The notes below the pieces were generated by a model. It was not told where the DNA came from and ran no database searches. It saw only the letters and a list, made by a program, of their open reading frames with translations. A stretch of DNA of 9,899 bases, taken from assembly GCA_002390025.1 (NCBI GenBank), contig DGRU01000044.1, positions 19,132 to 29,030 on the forward strand, written 5' to 3'. Position 1 is the first letter of the stretch. Each line of letters starts with the position of its first letter. Of this stretch, positions 1-5,723 are shown in pieces. This stretch comes from Lachnospiraceae bacterium UBA4380. Lineage in GTDB: Bacteria > Bacillota > Clostridia > Lachnospirales > Lachnospiraceae. A program made the position numbers and the translations under genes.

Positions 1-202
1 GCATGGAATCCTTGCCGCCGGAAATACAGACCGCGATCCGGTCGCCTTCCTCCACGAGCTGATACTGTACGACAGCCTTTTCAAAGCGGCCCACCAGATC
101 ATGTTTGAAGGTCCGGCGAAGGGTCTTGTCCACATCGCTTCGGTATTTTTCAAGATCAAGACCGGGTTCGTATATATTTATATTTCTGTAATCAACATTC
201 AT
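1..202 (-). CDS. TtcA-like PP-loop ATPase, N-terminal part only (runs off left edge)
   Basis: This is the first 67 codons of a minus-strand gene that continues beyond base 1. The reading starts MNVDYRNINIYEPG and ends in AVCISGGKDSM. SGGKDS is the P-loop (PP-loop) that binds ATP in the adenylating enzymes TtcA, TilS and related tRNA-thiolation proteins. The preceding stretch (a basic helix, then QLVEEGDRIAV about 10 residues before the loop) matches the TtcA-like branch better than TilS as I know it. The role would be ATP-dependent thiolation of a tRNA base or a related sulfur transfer, but the [4Fe-4S] cysteines lie outside the window, so the substrate cannot be settled. The start at 202 is favoured because an in-frame TAG lies six codons upstream and no other ATG intervenes. 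The ribosome binding site is weak. It lies 96 bp after pyrI in the same direction, separated by a tandem repeat, so co-transcription is plausible. Confidence 0.8.
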   Translation of the reverse strand, partial: MNVDYRNINIYEPGLDLEKYRSDVDKTLRRTFKHDLVGRFEKAVVQYQLVEEGDRIAVCISGGKDSM

Positions 203-205
203 ATT

Positions 206-308
206 TAGAAAAATCCACTACTCGCTCGAAAGGCTTTACACCTTGCTCGAAGGGCTTTACCACTCGTTTGAAAGGCTCTGCCGCTTGCTCGAAGGGTTTT
301 ACCACTCG
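206..308 (-). repeat. 21-bp tandem repeat (42-bp higher-order unit) between pyrI and ttcA-like gene
   Basis: Read on the minus strand, four 21-bp units run from 308 to 225, followed by a diverged fifth. The units pair into a 42-bp higher-order repeat: CGAGTGGTAAA begins at 308 and at 266, and a CGAGTAGTGG variant begins at 224. The first unit contains the last two codons and stop of pyrI (GAG TGG TAA), and the duplication copies that stop in frame. In another frame the array stays open and would read as VVKPFEQ-type heptads, but that frame has no convincing start. Twenty-one bp is two DNA helical turns. No function is known to me. Confidence 0.85.
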
Positions 309-739
309 ATTTCCTGCTCGGTGTATTTTTCGTCGCAGTAGCGGCAGCGGTAGATTTTGCGCCTTGAGTCGGCGAGATAAAACATGTGCTGAACACCCTG
401 CTCGATCGAGGTGATGCAGCGGGGGTTGGTGCATTTGATGACGTTTTTGACTTCTTTGGGCAGGGAGATGCTCTTTTTCTCGACAAGCTCGCCGCCCTTG
501 ATGATATTGACGGTGACATCGGGGTCAATGAAGGCGATGACGTCCAGATCGATGGAGTGGGCATCCGTCTCAATCTTGAGGATATCTTTTTTGCCCATGG
601 CATTGCTGCGGGCGTTTTTGATGATGGCGACAGTGCAGTCGAGTTTATTGAGCTCCAGATAATGATAGATCAGCATGCTCTTTCCGGCCTGGATGTGGTC
701 GAGCACGATTCCGTTTTCAATTTTTCCTACATTCAGCAT
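299..739 (-). CDS. pyrI: Aspartate carbamoyltransferase regulatory chain
   Basis: This is the regulatory subunit of aspartate transcarbamoylase, which binds nucleotide effectors and links catalytic trimers into the allosteric holoenzyme of pyrimidine synthesis. The 146-residue product is close to the roughly 150 residues usual for PyrI. The N-terminal nucleotide-binding part begins MLNVGKIENGIVLDHIQAGK. The C-terminal zinc domain has four cysteines at 103, 108, 132 and 135 (CTNPRC and CRYC), the same spacing as the zinc ligands of the E. coli protein. The start at 739 has an AAGGAG ribosome binding site a few bases upstream. It follows pyrB in the same direction after a 158-bp gap, long for subunits of one enzyme. 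The last codons (E-W-stop) are the first part of a downstream 21-bp tandem repeat, so the C-terminus may have been shaped by that duplication. Confidence 0.97.
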   Translation of the reverse strand: MLNVGKIENGIVLDHIQAGKSMLIYHYLELNKLDCTVAIIKNARSNAMGKKDILKIETDAHSIDLDVIAFIDPDVTVNIIKGGELVEKKSISLPKEVKNVIKCTNPRCITSIEQGVQHMFYLADSRRKIYRCRYCDEKYTEQEIEW

Positions 740-859
740 TCCTGTCTCCTTTTCTGAAGGAAGTCTATCTGTTTCGAAGTGTTTTCTGCCGCTTCATGGT
801 GTGAGGCTGCTGCTTATGGAGCAAAAAACATGGCCGTCCTGCGGAGAAAACGCGGATGC

Positions 860-891
860 GGTCTGCTCCCGGAGCAGGTGCGGCTCAGACC
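860..891 (-). other. Nested hairpin just after pyrB, in the 158-bp pyrB-pyrI gap
   Basis: CTGCTC (863-868) pairs with GAGCAG (872-877) around a 3-nt loop. An outer GGTCTG (860-865), overlapping the inner arm, could instead pair with CAGACC (886-891). The two pairings are mutually exclusive because they share bases. No T-run follows in the minus direction, so this is not a clear terminator. It could protect the pyrB mRNA end or partly attenuate pyrI. I see no gene in the rest of 740-897, only the pyrI ribosome binding site. Confidence 0.4.
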
Positions 892-897
892 GGTGAA

Positions 898-1860
898 TTA
901 CAGGGGAAGCTTGCCGCCGCCTTCTTCGGTGATGCTGCCGTCGTCGTTGACTTTGATCCCGAGCAGGGCCAGGATCAGGGCCATGCGGACGTAGACGCCG
1001 TACTGGACCTGGCGGAAATAGGCCGCGCGGGGGTCGCTGTCGACCTCGACGGAAATCTCGTTGACGCGGGGGAGAGGATGTAGAACAAACATGTCGTTCT
1101 TTGCCCTTCGCATGATCTTTCTGGTCAGAATATAGAAATCTTTCAGGCGGATGTAGTCCTCTTCATTGAAGAAACGCTCGCGCTGTACACGTGTCATGTA
1201 GAGGATGTCCAGGCGTCCGATGACGTCATCCAGGCGGATGTATTCTTCATAGGGAATGCTTTTTTCGTCGAGCATGTCGATGACGTAGTCGGGGATGCGC
1301 AGCTCGTTGGGAGAGATGAAGATAAAGCGCACACCCGGATAGCGGGACATGGCCTCGATCAGGGAGTGGACGGTGCGGCCGAATTTAAGGTCGCCGCACA
1401 GACCGATGGTCATGTTGTTGAGCCGCTTTTTCAGGGAGCGGATCGTCATGAGGTCCGTCAGGGTCTGTGTGGGGTGCTGATGACCGCCGTCTCCGCAGTT
1501 GATGACCGGAATTCTGGAGGCCTGTTTTGCGACCATGGCGGCGCCTTCCTTGGGATGACGGATGGCGGCAATGTCAGCGAAACAGGAGACGGTGCGGATT
1601 GTATCAGCGATGCTCTCGCCCTTGGAGACGGAGGAGCTGTTCGCGTCGGAGAAACCCATCACGGAGCCGCCCATGTTCAGCATGGCGGTCTCTGTGCTCA
1701 GACGCGTGCGGGTGGATGGCTCATAGAAGAGCGTTGCAAGTTTCTTTCCATGGCATGCATCAGCGTACTTTTTTGGATTTGCCTCGATGTCTGCCGCGAT
1801 GTCGAAAATGGCGTCGAGTTCGCTTACAGAAAAATCCAGTGGTGTCAGAATATGGCGCAT
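898..1860 (-). CDS. pyrB: Aspartate carbamoyltransferase catalytic chain
   Basis: This enzyme condenses carbamoyl phosphate with L-aspartate to N-carbamoyl-aspartate, the committed step of pyrimidine synthesis. The 320-residue product contains the carbamoyl-phosphate site FYEPSTRTR (STRTR at 49-53), the mobile-loop SVSKGES with Lys80, RHP at 101-103, HPTQTL at 129-134, and HPLPR at 261-265. These mark an ATCase rather than an ornithine carbamoyltransferase. The start is placed at 1860 ([10 protein letters not shown]) because AAAGGA lies 8 bases upstream and family members begin there. An upstream start at 1896 would add 12 unsupported residues. The C-terminus, after GIKVN, carries a short acidic and glycine-rich tail that makes it slightly longer than the usual 305-310 residues. 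pyrI follows, so the product should form the PyrB-PyrI holoenzyme. Upstream are two uncharacterised genes in the same direction, 57 bp away. No PyrR-type attenuator or clear promoter is visible in that gap. Confidence 0.97.
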   Translation of the reverse strand: MRHILTPLDFSVSELDAIFDIAADIEANPKKYADACHGKKLATLFYEPSTRTRLSTETAMLNMGGSVMGFSDANSSSVSKGESIADTIRTVSCFADIAAIRHPKEGAAMVAKQASRIPVINCGDGGHQHPTQTLTDLMTIRSLKKRLNNMTIGLCGDLKFGRTVHSLIEAMSRYPGVRFIFISPNELRIPDYVIDMLDEKSIPYEEYIRLDDVIGRLDILYMTRVQRERFFNEEDYIRLKDFYILTRKIMRRAKNDMFVLHPLPRVNEISVEVDSDPRAAYFRQVQYGVYVRMALILALLGIKVNDDGSITEEGGGKLPL

Positions 1861-1917
1861 AGACGGATCCTTTCTTTGAACATTGAGTACGATCACAATT
1901 CCTTATAGCAGATGAAC

Positions 1918-2424
1918 TTAAGTGAGTGATTCAAAGGCAATTTCCTTTGCCTGAAGGAACCTGCGGATTGCTTTGTCCCACAATATATCAGCATTTTTAT
2001 TCATAGTAAAGCTTTTCATGGAAATTCCCGAGAGCAGGGATGCCCGGCCGTCCTTGTAGCGGATAGTCAGAACAAAGGCGCCGACGCAGGAGAGAAGCTC
2101 CTGATCGCCCTCTTTCTCAAGCATGTTTTTCATGAGCTCCGGTTTCAGGTGCAGGACGAACTGAAAGGAGACGGGAGCCTTTTTCCCCCGGATCAGTTCC
2201 CGCAGGGAGGGGCGGACTTCACTCCAGGCCGCATAGTCGTAGGGACGCCGAGCGGGGTCCTCCCAGACGTCTTTTTCAAAAAAGTCCCGGTTGAGCCTGC
2301 CGTCGATCTGCCAGTTGACAGCCATCTGCAGTGTGCCCTCGGCCAGGAGGAAGGAGTCAAAGGTATTTCCTGAAAACAGCCCTGACATGAAACTGCCAAG
2401 GCCGGTGATTGTAAGTGCGATCAT
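1918..2424 (-). CDS. DUF5721-like protein of unknown function
   Basis: The product is 168 residues and predicted soluble. It begins MIALTITGLGSFMSGLF and continues with NTFDSFLLAEG, then IDGRLNRDFF. From memory this pattern matches the DUF5721 family found in Lachnospiraceae and relatives; I could not search to confirm it. There is no signal peptide, no membrane segment and no recognisable catalytic motif. The C-terminal half contains a regular segment (FVLTIRYKDG followed by SGISMKSFTMNK) suggesting beta strands, then a helical end. The start at 2424 has GAGGT about 8 bases upstream. It lies 25 bp after the DUF1294-like gene and 57 bp before pyrB, all on the same strand, which suggests one transcript. 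No function can be assigned; a link to pyrimidine synthesis rests only on position. Confidence 0.8.
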   Translation of the reverse strand: MIALTITGLGSFMSGLFSGNTFDSFLLAEGTLQMAVNWQIDGRLNRDFFEKDVWEDPARRPYDYAAWSEVRPSLRELIRGKKAPVSFQFVLHLKPELMKNMLEKEGDQELLSCVGAFVLTIRYKDGRASLLSGISMKSFTMNKNADILWDKAIRRFLQAKEIAFESLT

Positions 2425-2449
2425 GTCCGCAACCTCATTATAAAGGACG

Positions 2450-2743
2450 TCAGATAAACTCTATGGTTACAGCAAGAGAGCGCAGAAGTATAATCAGAGC
2501 AATCTGCACCATCAGGATCAGCGGGAGGCCGAAACGGAATTTGGCCTTGCGGGTCTTGTGGTGGAAGAGAAACATGCCCAGGATGGAGCCGATAGACCCG
2601 CCGACGACGGCGAACAGCAGCAGGACTGCTTCGGGGATGCGGTAGCGGTGCTCCATGGCCCGGATCTTGTCGGAGGCCATAGAGGCAATGCCTATGAAAT
2701 TGATGGCGATCAGGTAGACTATAAGTATGATTTTCGGAACCAT
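2450..2743 (-). CDS. Small DUF1294-like membrane protein
   Basis: The product is 97 residues and mostly hydrophobic, with three likely transmembrane segments at about 4-22, 37-57 and 72-92. Between them lie RYRIPE and the block GGSIGSILGMFLFHHKTRKAKF. The RIPE-then-GGS-GMxxFxHKTRKxKF pattern is the hallmark of DUF1294 as I know it, a short inner-membrane family without an established function. The start is set at 2743 (MVPKIILIVY), with GAGGT about 7 bases upstream. An in-frame extension to 2887 would consist only of Arg/Gln/Pro-rich sequence translated from the 37-bp repeats and is rejected. This is the first gene of the minus-strand run leading into pyrB. Its presumed leader contains the repeat array described separately. 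Confidence 0.85.
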   Translation of the reverse strand: MVPKIILIVYLIAINFIGIASMASDKIRAMEHRYRIPEAVLLLFAVVGGSIGSILGMFLFHHKTRKAKFRFGLPLILMVQIALIILLRSLAVTIEFI

Positions 2744-2783
2744 TCGTGTACCTCGTGAAGAATCAGATAATGGATTGTGCCGT

Positions 2784-2942
2784 GTGCGCGGCGGTTCTGC
2801 AGGCTGTCTGCATTGCGCCCGTGCGCGTGGTTTTTCAGGCTGCCTGCATTGCGCCTGCGTGCGGAGGCGTTTACTGGTTGTCTGCATAGCGCCTGTGCGC
2901 GGCGGTTCTGCGAGCTGCCTGCTTTGCGCCTGTGCGCAGTGC
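2784..2942. repeat. 36-38 bp tandem repeat, four units plus partial, upstream of the pyr operon
   Basis: Four units begin with GTGCG at 2784, 2821, 2859 and 2895 (lengths 37, 38, 36 and 37), and a partial fifth starts at 2932. Each unit has a GC-rich head (GTGCGCGGCGG), a middle with TTCTGC or TTTTTCAG, a CTGYCTGC core and a TTGCGCC tail. The small indels make continuous coding unlikely, although one frame on each strand stays open. If the promoter proposed at 2950-2978 is used, the whole array is transcribed as the 5' leader of the DUF1294/DUF5721/pyrBI mRNA. GC-rich complementary ends (GCGCC with GTGCGC) could give it secondary structure. Confidence 0.85.
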
Positions 2943-2949
2943 TTTTCCT

Positions 2950-2978
2950 ATTCTAATGGCAATCCCGTTCAGGCGCAA
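2950..2978 (-). promoter_or_regulatory. Possible sigma-A promoter for the DUF1294-DUF5721-pyrBI run
   Basis: Read on the minus strand, a -35-like TTGCGC (2978-2973) is followed after 17 bases by a -10-like TAGAAT (2955-2950). Transcription would start near 2943 and cross the 37-bp array before reaching the start codon at 2743, giving a leader of about 200 nt. The -35 box is imperfect. No better candidate is obvious nearer the gene. Confidence 0.35.
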
Positions 2979-2985
2979 GAGACTT

Positions 2986-3150
2986 CGCAAAAACGCTTCC
3001 TACAGGAACGCCTTTAACAGGAACGCCTCTTATAAAAACGCCTCTTACAAGAACGCTCCTTACAAGGACGCTCCTTACAAGGACGCCACATACAAGAACG
3101 CCTCTTACAAGAATGCTCCTTACAAGGACGCCGCATACAAGAACGCCTCT
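2986..3150. repeat. 15-bp tandem repeat, eleven units
   Basis: Eleven contiguous 15-bp units with consensus TACAAGAACGCCTCT fill 2986-3150, and a decayed twelfth follows. There are no indels, so the 5-codon phase is kept throughout. On the plus strand the units read YKNAS with variants YKNAP, YKDAP, YKDAT and YKDAA. Ala is invariant, despite GCC/GCT changes, and codon 3 is always Asn or Asp. The minus strand is also open, reading CKRRS-like pentads. This is not the A(N/D)LxX pentapeptide-repeat family. The plus frame continues into the argG terminator and antisense to argG, and has no ribosome binding site, so I annotate it as a repeat rather than a gene. With the 37-bp array it fills most of the 547-bp gap between argG and the pyr operon. 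Confidence 0.9.
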
Positions 3151-3217
3151 TACACATGCGGATCATGTGCTGACATCCCGGCGGGGGGGCATGGCCGGAA
3201 AGGGCAGATAGCAAGAA

Positions 3218-3244
3218 AGCCATACCGGAGAGGCCGGTATGGCT
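3218..3244 (-). terminator. Terminator-like hairpin downstream of argG
   Basis: AGCCATACCGG (3218-3228) and CCGGTATGGCT (3234-3244) form a perfect 11-bp stem with a 5-nt loop, about 46 bp after the argG stop. In the minus direction it is followed by TTTCTTGCT, a modest U-tract. Its position after argG and the lack of other gene ends nearby support termination of argG. Confidence 0.7.
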
Positions 3245-3290
3245 GTAGTGTCTGTTATTTACCAGTGCAGGGCTGCAGAGTGCCTGCTGA

Positions 3291-4523
3291 TTACTTGTCC
3301 AGAAGACCTGCCTGCTGCATCTTCATAGCGCGGACCTTTGTAGAGAGGCCGAACAGGGTGATGAAGCCGCCGGCATCGTGATGGTCATAGAGGTCGCCGG
3401 TGGTGAAGGAGGCAAGGCTCTCGCTGTACAGGGAGTAGGGAGAGGTTGTGCCGGCCTTGATGATGTTGCCCTTGTAGAGGCCCATCTTTACTTCGCCGGT
3501 GACATATTTCTGGGTGGACTCGATGAAGGCCTGCTCTGCCTCGCGGAGAGGAGAGAACCACTTGCCTTCGTAAACCAGGCTTGCGAACTTGTGGCCGATC
3601 TCGTCTTTGAGCTCATAGGTCTCGCGGTCGAGGATGAGCTCTTCGAGCTGCTGGTGTGCTTCCATCAGGATGGTTCCGCCGGGAGTCTCATAGACGCCGC
3701 GGGACTTCATGCCGACGACACGGTTCTCGACGATGTCGATGATGCCGATGCCGTTCTCGCCGCCCAGCTTGTTGAGCTTGCGGATGATATTGGCTACGGA
3801 CATGGCCTCGCCGTTCAGAGTCTTGGGAACACCCGCCTCGAAGGTCAGGGTGATGTAGGTGATCTCATCGGGAGCCTTCATGGGAGTCTGGCTCAGGACA
3901 AGGAGATGGTCATAGTTGGGAGCCAGGGAAGGATCTTCGAGCTCGAGGCCTTCATGGCTGATGTGCCAGAGGTTGCGGTCACGGCTGTAGCTGCTGTCTG
4001 CGGAGAAGGGAAGATCGATGCCGTGTGCCTGGCAGTATGCGATCTCGGACTCACGGGAGTCCATATTCCACTTGGGGCTTCTCCATGCAGCGATGATGTT
4101 GAGGTCGGGAGCCAGAGCCTTGATGCCCAGCTCGAAACGGATCTGGTCGTTGCCCTTGCCGGTAGCGCCGTGGCAGATCGTGGTCGCGCCTTCCTTGCGG
4201 GCAATCTCAACAAGCTTCTTGGCGATCAGAGGACGGGCCATGGAAGTGCCCAGGAGGTATTTGTTCTCATACACAGCGTGCGCCTGTACGCAGGGAACGA
4301 TGTATTCGTCGGCAAATTCTTCTGTTACGTCGATGATGTAGAGCTTCTCGGCGCCGCAGTATTTTGCGCGCTCATCGAGATGATCAAGCTCCTCTTCCTG
4401 TCCGCAGTCGATGCAGACGCAGATGACGTCAAAACCGTAGTTCTCTTTCAGCCAGGGAATGATCGCCGTTGTGTCAAGACCGCCGCTGTATGCCAGAATA
4501 ACTTTCTCGTTTGCTGTGCCCAT
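3291..4523 (-). CDS. argG: Argininosuccinate synthase
   Basis: This enzyme couples citrulline and aspartate with ATP cleavage to AMP and PPi, giving argininosuccinate, the penultimate step of arginine synthesis. The 410-residue product has the usual length. The N-type ATP pyrophosphatase P-loop AYSGGLDTT lies at 11-19, and GATGKGNDQ at 119-127 forms the nucleotide and citrulline/aspartate site. Further family blocks are [24 protein letters not shown] and [10 protein letters not shown]. The start at 4523 is supported by AGGAGGT 7-8 bases upstream, the strongest ribosome binding site in the window. It is transcribed divergently from the GNAT-argJBD genes and ends at its own hairpin, so it is probably a single-gene transcript. 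A promoter and a likely ArgR palindrome lie upstream, consistent with arginine repression. The gene is intact. Confidence 0.98.
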   Translation of the reverse strand: MGTANEKVILAYSGGLDTTAIIPWLKENYGFDVICVCIDCGQEEELDHLDERAKYCGAEKLYIIDVTEEFADEYIVPCVQAHAVYENKYLLGTSMARPLIAKKLVEIARKEGATTICHGATGKGNDQIRFELGIKALAPDLNIIAAWRSPKWNMDSRESEIAYCQAHGIDLPFSADSSYSRDRNLWHISHEGLELEDPSLAPNYDHLLVLSQTPMKAPDEITYITLTFEAGVPKTLNGEAMSVANIIRKLNKLGGENGIGIIDIVENRVVGMKSRGVYETPGGTILMEAHQQLEELILDRETYELKDEIGHKFASLVYEGKWFSPLREAEQAFIESTQKYVTGEVKMGLYKGNIIKAGTTSPYSLYSESLASFTTGDLYDHHDAGGFITLFGLSTKVRAMKMQQAGLLDK

Positions 4524-4648
4524 GATAAAAACCTCCTGTTTTCCTTTTATAATACTGTCTCGAATCTCTGCGTCTGTTTTCAGCGCCGGGCGTCCGAGGC
4601 AGAACTGTCAGTTTAAGTGCTGTGCGCTTGTCCGCAACAACGATTATC

Positions 4649-4677
4649 ACTATACAACATTGAATATCCGATTGCAA
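4649..4677 (-). promoter_or_regulatory. Probable sigma-A promoter of argG
   Basis: On the minus strand, TTGCAA (4677-4672) is followed after exactly 17 bases by TATAGT (4654-4649). Transcription would start near 4642, leaving a leader of about 118 nt that ends in the strong argG ribosome binding site. The leader is GC-rich in its middle, but I see no T-box or riboswitch motif in it. Candidate ArgR sites lie just upstream of the -35 box. Confidence 0.65.
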
Positions 4678-4688
4678 GCCCTAAAATG

Positions 4689-4749
4689 TGAATAATATTA
4701 AATATTTTTGCATATTATATGCATAAAAACAAAATATTTGCATATTTAC
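4689..4749. promoter_or_regulatory. Candidate ArgR operator cluster between argG and the GNAT-argJBD genes
   Basis: The clearest site is TGCATATTATATGCA at 4709-4723, a perfect 7-bp inverted repeat around one base. It is flanked by TGAATAATATTAA at 4689-4701, resembling an ARG-box half (ARG boxes have the form TGAATA-WWW-ATTCA), and by TTGCATATTTAC at 4738-4749. The centres are about 20-27 bp apart. ArgR hexamers typically bind pairs of such boxes near arginine biosynthetic promoters, and the gene context fits. Binding by ArgR is inferred from motif and location only. Confidence 0.5.
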
Positions 4750-4778
4750 TGGACATATATACAAAGCGGGTGTATATT
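4750..4778 (+). promoter_or_regulatory. Possible upstream promoter for the rightward arg operon
   Basis: TGGACA (4750-4755), a 17-base spacer and TATATT (4773-4778) form a plausible sigma-A promoter pointing toward the GNAT gene. It abuts the ArgR-like sites, which would allow repression. It lies about 250 bp from the first start codon, and a second candidate exists closer at 4898-4925. Confidence 0.35.
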
Positions 4779-4897
4779 ATTTTACGACGCGTCCGCCGGC
4801 GGTCCTGCGGGACAGTATTGCCGGATCTGACAGACATATGGCCTCCCGGAACCTGTTTTTCTTTGCATCCAGGAGGGATCTGCGCGAATTATCTTTC

Positions 4898-4925
4898 TTG
4901 CATGTGGGAGAGATTGTATTATAAT
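4898..4925 (+). promoter_or_regulatory. Probable promoter of the GNAT-argJBD operon
   Basis: TTGCAT (4898-4903) is followed after 16 bases by a perfect TATAAT (4920-4925). Transcription would begin near 4932, giving a leader of about 97 nt before the acetyltransferase start at 5029. It is the best -10 box in the rightward direction. Between 4793 and 4802 there is also a perfect CCGCCGGCGG palindrome of unknown meaning. Confidence 0.55.
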
Positions 4926-4962
4926 GGAATAACATGCGTAAAAATAAGAAGACAGCAATGAT

Positions 4963-5026
4963 CAATCTCAGAGACTGATCTCAGGGATTGGTTTCAGAGT
5001 TTGATCGATTGCAGAGATTGAGAGAT
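4963..5026 (+). repeat. Degenerate 13-17 bp repeat with inverted ends in the GNAT leader
   Basis: The leader contains four loose copies of a TCAGAGATTGAT-like element. The first begins CAATCTC (4963-4969) and the last ends GAGATTG (5014-5020); these are exact complements and could close a long stem just before the start codon. The ribosome binding site of the acetyltransferase (GAGAG) sits at the edge of this element, so folding could affect translation. The copies are diverged, so the repeat call is moderate. Confidence 0.45.
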
Positions 5027-5028
5027 TT

Positions 5029-5514
5029 ATGACACAACAGAAAATGCCGGATCAGATCCGTGTGCGGGCCATGGTCATCGAAGACTATGAGCAGGTTCGT
5101 CATCTGTGGATGACTATTCACGGGTTCGGAATCCGAAGTATAGATGATACAAAAGAAGAAGTGGCCCGCTTTCTGAAGAGAAACCCCACGACCAGTGTTG
5201 TGGCGGTGTGCGGCGAGAAAGTTGTCGGTGCGATCCTGTGCGGAAGCGACGGGCGCCAGGGATGCCTCTACCATGTTTGTGTCGCCAGGAAATTCCGCAG
5301 ACAGGGAATCGGGCGGCGGATGGTCGGCTACTGTATGAACGCGCTGCGAAGGGAGAGGATCAACCGGGTGACCCTGATCGCATTTACCAAAAACGATGTG
5401 GGCAATGCCTTCTGGAGGCAGATCGGCTGGACCTGCCGGCAGGACTGCAATTACTATCAGTTCATCCTGAACGAGGAAAACATCACTAAATTTGTCGAGT
5501 ACCAGGAGGACTGA
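5029..5514 (+). CDS. GNAT-family N-acetyltransferase, possibly arginine-pathway
   Basis: The 161-residue product is a single GNAT domain. It opens with IRVRAMVIEDYEQVRHLW, a typical beta1-alpha1. Motif A is HVCVARKFRRQGIGRRMV, in which R-R-Q-G-I-G at 90-95 is the acetyl-CoA pyrophosphate loop, and motif B contains NDVGNAFWRQIGW at 122-134. The overall pattern resembles YpeA-like acetyltransferases. It is the first gene of a set continuing with argJ, argB and argD, 209 bp upstream of argJ. This suggests acetylation of glutamate or another small amino acid; short GNAT N-acetylglutamate synthases are known in other bacteria. Substrate cannot be read from sequence, and because ArgJ can itself prime the pathway, a supplementary or unrelated role is equally possible. 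The start at 5029 has only a weak GAGAG site upstream; a second Met at residue 6 is an alternative. Confidence 0.9.
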   Translation: MTQQKMPDQIRVRAMVIEDYEQVRHLWMTIHGFGIRSIDDTKEEVARFLKRNPTTSVVAVCGEKVVGAILCGSDGRQGCLYHVCVARKFRRQGIGRRMVGYCMNALRRERINRVTLIAFTKNDVGNAFWRQIGWTCRQDCNYYQFILNEENITKFVEYQED

Positions 5515-5542
5515 CTTCCCTGACTGCAGGAAAAACGCGGAA

Positions 5543-5670
5543 AAAAACAGGTATTTATCAAAACAGGTATTTTTTATCAAAACAGGAACATTACCTGTCA
5601 AAGCAGAAATCAGGGATATTCTTATCAAAACAGGAATAGTAAAACAGCAATCATTATTTCGAAACAGGAT
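5543..5670 (+). repeat. Interspersed ATCAAAACAGG repeat in the GNAT-argJ gap
   Basis: The 11-mer ATCAAAACAGG occurs exactly at 5557-5567, 5576-5586 and 5624-5634. Related pieces occur near 5543 (AAAAACAGGTATTT), 5598, 5639 and 5660 (GAAACAGGATTC). The first two copies are 19 bp apart. ACAGG and CCTGT (5582-5598) can form a small hairpin. The rest of the 209-bp gap is A/T-rich and ends with the argJ ribosome binding site. No gene is supported here, and no clear terminator or promoter. Confidence 0.7.
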
Positions 5671-5723
5671 TCAATAATAAATATAAGGAAAACAATATAA
5701 GCAATATAAGGAAGAGGTAGCGT

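Noticed and set aside
192..434. 80-codon minus-strand frame with VVKPFEQ repeats
   Set aside because: Its first half is an off-frame reading of pyrI and its second half is the 21-bp array. No start signal.
1861..1917. PyrR-type attenuator or separate promoter directly before pyrB
   Set aside because: The 57-bp gap is too short for an attenuator. A TATAAG is present but no correctly spaced -35 box.
2727..3017. 96-codon Cys/Arg-rich plus frame over the 37-bp array
   Set aside because: Low complexity, units of 36-38 bp break the phase, and it begins antisense to the DUF1294-like gene.
2986..3150. CRISPR array
   Set aside because: Units are 15 bp and contiguous, with no unique spacers and no cas genes nearby.
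2932..3381. 149-codon plus frame containing the YKNAS pentads, considered as a gene
   Set aside because: No ribosome binding site, starts at GTG or a poorly placed ATG, and its C-terminal part reads through the argG terminator and antisense argG. Kept as a finding only.
3378..4616. 412-codon open frame on the plus strand antisense to argG
   Set aside because: It mirrors argG, which has clear family motifs and a strong ribosome binding site. GC-rich third positions leave the antisense frame open by chance.
4524..4648. T-box or other riboswitch in the argG leader
   Set aside because: No T-box consensus (GGTGGNACCGCG-like) or known aptamer core is visible, and the leader is short.
4934..4978. 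14-residue leader peptide (MRKNKKTAMINLRD)
   Set aside because: It starts only a couple of bases after the likely transcription start, has no ribosome binding site, and contains only two Arg codons, so an attenuation peptide is not supported.
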